From the NCBI RefSeq assembly GCF_015775515.1, contig NZ_CP065383.1, forward strand, positions 1,240,001 to 1,304,000: a stretch of 64,000 bases of DNA. The letters are read 5' to 3'. This DNA is from Atribacter laminatus. GTDB lineage: Bacteria; Atribacterota; Atribacteria; Atribacterales; Atribacteraceae. The notes beneath the pieces were generated by a model, which saw only the letters and a list, made by a program, of their open reading frames with translations, was not told the DNA's origin and did not search any database. A program made the position numbers and the translations under genes. The stretch's first letter is position 1. Every line of letters begins with the position of its first letter. Shown piece by piece: positions 60,842 to 64,000 of this stretch.

Positions 60842-61906
60842 ATGGACAAAAATCATAACAAGAAATTAAAAAGACGTGCGACATTATTTGATGTCGCTAA
60901 GCTTTCCGGAGTATCAACCGGTACCATATCGAGAATACTCAATAATCATCATTCGGTAAGTGAAGAATCACGAAAAAAAGTTGAAGAGGCGATTAAGAAA
61001 CTAAACTATGTCCCTCTCTCTGCAGCTCGAAGCTTAGCGAAGGGAGTCTCCAATACTATTATGTTATCGATTATTGAAGAAAACCCCATTCTTCCTTCTA
61101 CTTGGCGCTATGAGCTTCCAGTTGTTCAGGGAATTTATGATTACTTAAAAAAGACATCCTACAACCTTCAAATTGGAATTAGTTTTGTTGAAGAAGCACA
61201 AAAATCAAAATTTTTCGAAAATCTAATTAAAGATAAATATATCGATGGGCTATTGATTCTTGGTTCTTGGCCTATAAATTACCGGTCTTTACTCTATTTA
61301 GAGGATAGGAGTATTCCTTATGTATTAATTGGATGCAAATCAACCGTTCCAACTCGAGTGGAAATTAATTTTGATAATCACGGAGCCATTGTTCAAGTTA
61401 TAGATTATCTTGTACAGCTTGGCCATACCAAATTTGCTTTGATAGGAGGATTTGCGGATCAGCTGCACATGGTCGATCGGGCGAATGGTTTTCGAGATGC
61501 TTTAACAAAAAGAAACCTAAGAATTTATGAAAATTTAATAAAGTTTGGCGATTATCAGATCGAGAGTGGGTACCAGTTAATGCTCGGCTTATTTAATGAA
61601 TACCCCAAACCTACTGCGATTATATGCGGTAATGACTTTATGGCAGCTGGTGTCATAAAAGCTATCCATGATAAAGGTTATAAAGTTCCAGAGGATATTT
61701 CAGTAGTTGGGTTTGACGACAATGAAGTTGCAAAAGTCATTAGCCCACCCTTAACCACCATTAGAGTTCCGGTTTTTGAAATGGGGAGCTTGGCAGTCGA
61801 AAAATTATGTACCATGGTTCAGAGCAATCGAAAACTTAAAGAAATCACCATTCTGCCCTGTGAAACCATTATTCGTTCATCAACTGGAAAAAGCAAGGAA
61901 AAATAA
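60842..61906 (+). CDS. LacI-family transcriptional regulator
   Basis: A 354-residue repressor. The N-terminal helix-turn-helix is TLFDVAKLSGVSTGTISRIL, followed by the hinge helix region YVPLSAARSLAKG that inserts in the minor groove at the central CG of operators. The periplasmic-binding-protein-like effector domain has DGLLILGSWP, LGHTKFALIGGFADQ, AIICGNDFMAAGVIKAI and VVGFDDNEVAKVISPPLTTIRVP. The ligand is unknown. It is followed after 28 bp by the M24-fold gene, with which it shares a transcript. No transporter is adjacent. Confidence 0.94.
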   Translation: MDKNHNKKLKRRATLFDVAKLSGVSTGTISRILNNHHSVSEESRKKVEEAIKKLNYVPLSAARSLAKGVSNTIMLSIIEENPILPSTWRYELPVVQGIYDYLKKTSYNLQIGISFVEEAQKSKFFENLIKDKYIDGLLILGSWPINYRSLLYLEDRSIPYVLIGCKSTVPTRVEINFDNHGAIVQVIDYLVQLGHTKFALIGGFADQLHMVDRANGFRDALTKRNLRIYENLIKFGDYQIESGYQLMLGLFNEYPKPTAIICGNDFMAAGVIKAIHDKGYKVPEDISVVGFDDNEVAKVISPPLTTIRVPVFEMGSLAVEKLCTMVQSNRKLKEITILPCETIIRSSTGKSKEK

Positions 61907-61934
61907 TAAAGGGAATAGATAAGGAGGTTTCTGA

Positions 61935-63341
61935 GTGAGCAAAATAACAGAAATTGAATTAAATCTTCAACATGATTCGGACGATATTGATTATAGTTCA
62001 TTGCCAATACTCGATGAGAAAGATTATCAGTTTAGAATAAAGTCATTACTTCAACTAGCTTCGTCTCAAGATTATACACATTTAATTATATATGGTGATC
62101 GTGAGCATTACTCCAATATCCATTTTTTAACTGGATATGATCCTCGCTTCGAAGAAGCCCTTCTCATTCTTTCCCTGGAACAAGAACCAACACTTATAGT
62201 GGGAAATGAGGGATTAGATTATTCAGCAATTATTCCCTTTAATCTTCAAAAAGTTCTATTCCAAAGTTTTAGTTTAGTAGGTCAACCCAGGGGTAAGAGT
62301 AAATCATTGAGAGAAATTTACCAGAGCGCAGGGATTCAAAAAAACAGTCGTATCGGCATTATAGGATGGAAATATTTTATTCCAATTGAATGTACCAATC
62401 CTTCTAAAATCTTTGAAATTCCTTATTATCTCGTACAAGAATTAATAAATTTGGTTAATTGTGAAAATCTTAAGAATGCTTCCGACCTCATGATTCATCC
62501 TGATTATGGGGTAAGAGTTTCTCTGGATGTTAAAGAGCTAATTTATCACGAGATTTCTGGTACCAAGGCTTCTCGAAAAGTTTTACAAACCCTTCAAAAC
62601 CTCCAAGTTGGTGAAAGTGAAATTGATGCCTCTCGCCATCTTGCCATAGATGGCGATCCTATGAGTACCCATCCTAACATTAATTTCGGTTTAGAAAATG
62701 TTTTACCTGGTTTGAAAAGCCCAACCTATCATAAGAGGTTAGAACTTGGTGAAATTATAAATATTTGCATGGGATATCGTCGTGCCTTGGTTGCGAGAAC
62801 CGGGCTCTATGTTAGGAAAAAAGAAGAAGTACCGCTGAAAATGAAAGGAATTCTTGAGAATTTTTACGCTCCCTATTTTCAAGCACTCTGTAACTGGTAT
62901 GAAGCGCTCCATATTGGAGCCTCTGGAGATCAAGTATTCCAGGCAGTCAAAAAGTCAATCGGTGATTTTAAAGAGTTTGGCATCGGTTTAAATCCAGGCC
63001 ACCTGACTCATACCGAGGAATGGACCAATAGTATTTTCTTTCAGGGATCAAACCACCAGGTGAAATCGGGAATGGCTCTTCAATGCGATATTATCGCTTT
63101 TCCCGGTGAACCCTATGGAGGTGTGCACATAGAAGATGGTTTGTTTGTTGCTGATGAAGCGACCCGGGAGATCATTCGAACCCAATATCCTGATTCATGG
63201 AAGCGAATTGAACATCGACGACAAATAATGAAAGAAATATTGGGTATTGATATTGCCGATGAGGTCATGCCAACCTCAGATATTCAAGCGATGCTATTTC
63301 CCTATATGGGAAATACGAAGATTGTATTATCAAAAATTTAA
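61935..63341 (+). CDS. M24-fold (creatinase/prolidase-like) protein with incomplete metal site
   Basis: A 468-residue protein of the Xaa-Pro aminopeptidase/creatinase type. The N-terminal domain has LIIYGDREHYSNIHFLTGYDPRFEEALLIL, which fits the creatinase-N fold. In the C-terminal pita-bread half, GIGLNPGHLTHTEEW gives the His and a Glu, and GGVHIEDGLFVAD the last Glu. The two Asp ligands normally in D-x-G...D-x-T are not found at the equivalent strand (EIINICMGYRRALVARTG). So it may not be a dimetal peptidase; creatinase-like metal-free hydrolysis or ligand binding are options. GTG start, with AAGGAGG 7 bp upstream. In an operon with the LacI regulator. Confidence 0.72.
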   Translation: MSKITEIELNLQHDSDDIDYSSLPILDEKDYQFRIKSLLQLASSQDYTHLIIYGDREHYSNIHFLTGYDPRFEEALLILSLEQEPTLIVGNEGLDYSAIIPFNLQKVLFQSFSLVGQPRGKSKSLREIYQSAGIQKNSRIGIIGWKYFIPIECTNPSKIFEIPYYLVQELINLVNCENLKNASDLMIHPDYGVRVSLDVKELIYHEISGTKASRKVLQTLQNLQVGESEIDASRHLAIDGDPMSTHPNINFGLENVLPGLKSPTYHKRLELGEIINICMGYRRALVARTGLYVRKKEEVPLKMKGILENFYAPYFQALCNWYEALHIGASGDQVFQAVKKSIGDFKEFGIGLNPGHLTHTEEWTNSIFFQGSNHQVKSGMALQCDIIAFPGEPYGGVHIEDGLFVADEATREIIRTQYPDSWKRIEHRRQIMKEILGIDIADEVMPTSDIQAMLFPYMGNTKIVLSKI

Positions 63342-63472
63342 TTTATTAGGGGGTGATAACTAGCTTTTTTATCCAATTGATTGATAAATATAAATTTAAA
63401 AAAGAAGGATAAATAGCCTACCTAGCGCTGTATGAAGCAAAACTAATGAAGAAGGAATGGATTTTATAATAA
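63342..63472. other. Short spacer before the second IS copy
   Basis: AT-rich, with no gene or repeat recognised. Confidence 0.5.
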
Positions 63473-63474
63473 AC

Positions 63475-64000
63475 TCAACTTTAGCAGTTCAATAATGGTA
63501 CTTTTTCTTTCAACAATCAGGCTGTGTCACAATTATTCTGTAAATTATTTACCCCCACTTGTGCTAATATTTTACAGTAATAATGGGAATAGATAACCAA
63601 AAACTGAAGATAAATGTACTATGTCCTCCACTTTCACGCTATTCTTGGTGTAATAAAGGAATTATGACGCAGCCTGAATGCTGGAGGACTATTTACAAAA
63701 TAGATGAGTAGCTCTTTAATTTTCTCTTCTGAAAGGATGAAAACCTCTCTCATGGTTGATTTGAAAAGCTCAAAAAGTAACGACAACACTTCCATGAGGG
63801 TCATATCCTGAATTTAATCAAAAATAGTATAGAAATGCTCGCCAAAGGTTCGGTGGTCGGCGTTCCTTCGGGCAACGACAGCCAGCATGATGGGGCGGAT
63901 AAAGACGATACTGATATGAGAGAGCAGAGCATCAAGGAAGCGAATCTGGAATTCCAGAGTAAGTTTCAAGACCGATTTTATCATCTTGAAGAAGGCATCT
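63475..64000 (-). pseudogene. IS4-superfamily transposase remnant
   Basis: Corresponds to the C-terminal part of the intact transposase. At about 63814-63816 the codon matching Glu in YDEIQD has become a TAA stop, and the C-terminus is interrupted by the MITE-like insertion. It cannot encode a full protein. Recognisable pieces remain, such as the strand over the K-rich YREK region near 63960-64000. Confidence 0.85.
63518..63676. mobile_element. 159-bp MITE-like insertion inside the IS4 remnant
   Basis: Ends are imperfect inverted repeats: CAGGCTGTGTCACAATT at 63518 and, reversed, CAGGCTGCGTCATAATT from 63676. AAT flanks both sides (63515-63517 and 63677-63679); removing the element and one AAT restores CAACAATGCTGG, matching CAACCATGCTGG in the intact IS. 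It contains an internal inverted repeat (ATTATTCTGTAA / TTACAGTAATAAT) and no coding potential. A 3-bp duplication and these ends are compatible with mobilisation by a DDE transposase, perhaps of the IS5 superfamily, elsewhere in the genome. Confidence 0.85.

Larger units (their letters stand above)
63473..64000 (-). mobile_element. Second, decayed copy of the IS4-like element (runs past window end)
   Basis: From ACTCAACTTTAGCA (one change from the TIR of the intact element) the sequence follows 25024-25385 with numerous substitutions, apart from a 159-bp insertion. It continues to the edge of the window in the same orientation as the intact copy. Confidence 0.9.

Overview
The window is AT-rich bacterial chromosome from a diderm-like heterotroph. 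Many products carry signal peptides or lipoboxes, sugar and polyol ABC transport dominates, and nothing in view is tied to oxygen respiration. The gene mix and the hairpin-rich intergenic repeats would fit an anaerobic, deep-branching fermenter such as Atribacterota. That is an impression from protein flavour, not a placement. No rRNA is present; the single tRNA is tRNA-Ser(UGA).

Layout. 1-12 kb: partial rtcB, serS, a Gfo/Idh/MocA oxidoreductase, tRNA-Ser, a PIG-V-like membrane glycosyltransferase, a HAD phosphatase, two convergent GNAT acetyltransferases, a parallel beta-helix surface protein and glnS. 12-20 kb: a GyrI-like protein, then a polyol-type ABC operon (binding protein, two permeases, two different ATPases, and a zinc dehydrogenase resembling erythritol/threitol dehydrogenases) closed by a strong terminator. 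20-28 kb: an unstable region. A GC-rich group IIC intron has inserted just behind a hairpin of an intergenic repeat, and long inverted repeats bracket a beta-CASP metallo-beta-lactamase protein, an intact IS4-like element and a methyltransferase. 28-35 kb: gluconate kinase, 6-phosphogluconate dehydrogenase and a LarA-type (nickel-pincer) epimerase homologue form one operon; pfkB follows, flanked by long direct repeats. 35-47 kb: P-type cation ATPase, EamA exporter, GH3/NagZ-like hydrolase, 2-hydroxyacid dehydrogenase, mscL with a zinc ribbon, lipoproteins, an exported FMN-binding protein, SGNH hydrolase, nudC, a lipoprotein lipase and an SDR. 47-51 kb: ribose-type ABC transporter behind a promoter with a LacI-type operator. 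51-60 kb, minus strand: an SNase-like secreted protein and a thioredoxin-CcdA fusion, a GtrA/GT2/GT39 glycosylation operon, and a DUF3160 protein with a lipoprotein partner. 60-64 kb: an apparently autoregulated LacI repressor with an M24-fold protein, then a decayed second IS4 copy carrying a 159-bp MITE-like insertion.

The most unusual feature at window scale is a family of composite intergenic repeats (at 7.8-8.6, 20.4-20.6, 22.5-23.3, 27.4-28.1, 32.8-33.3 and 34.4-35.4 kb) built from shuffled palindromic modules. Copies lie in direct and inverted orientation and could drive inversion or excision. The most attractive metabolic lead is the nickel-type epimerase homologue in the gluconate operon, which suggests D-gluconate/D-mannonate interconversion feeding the oxidative pentose phosphate route.
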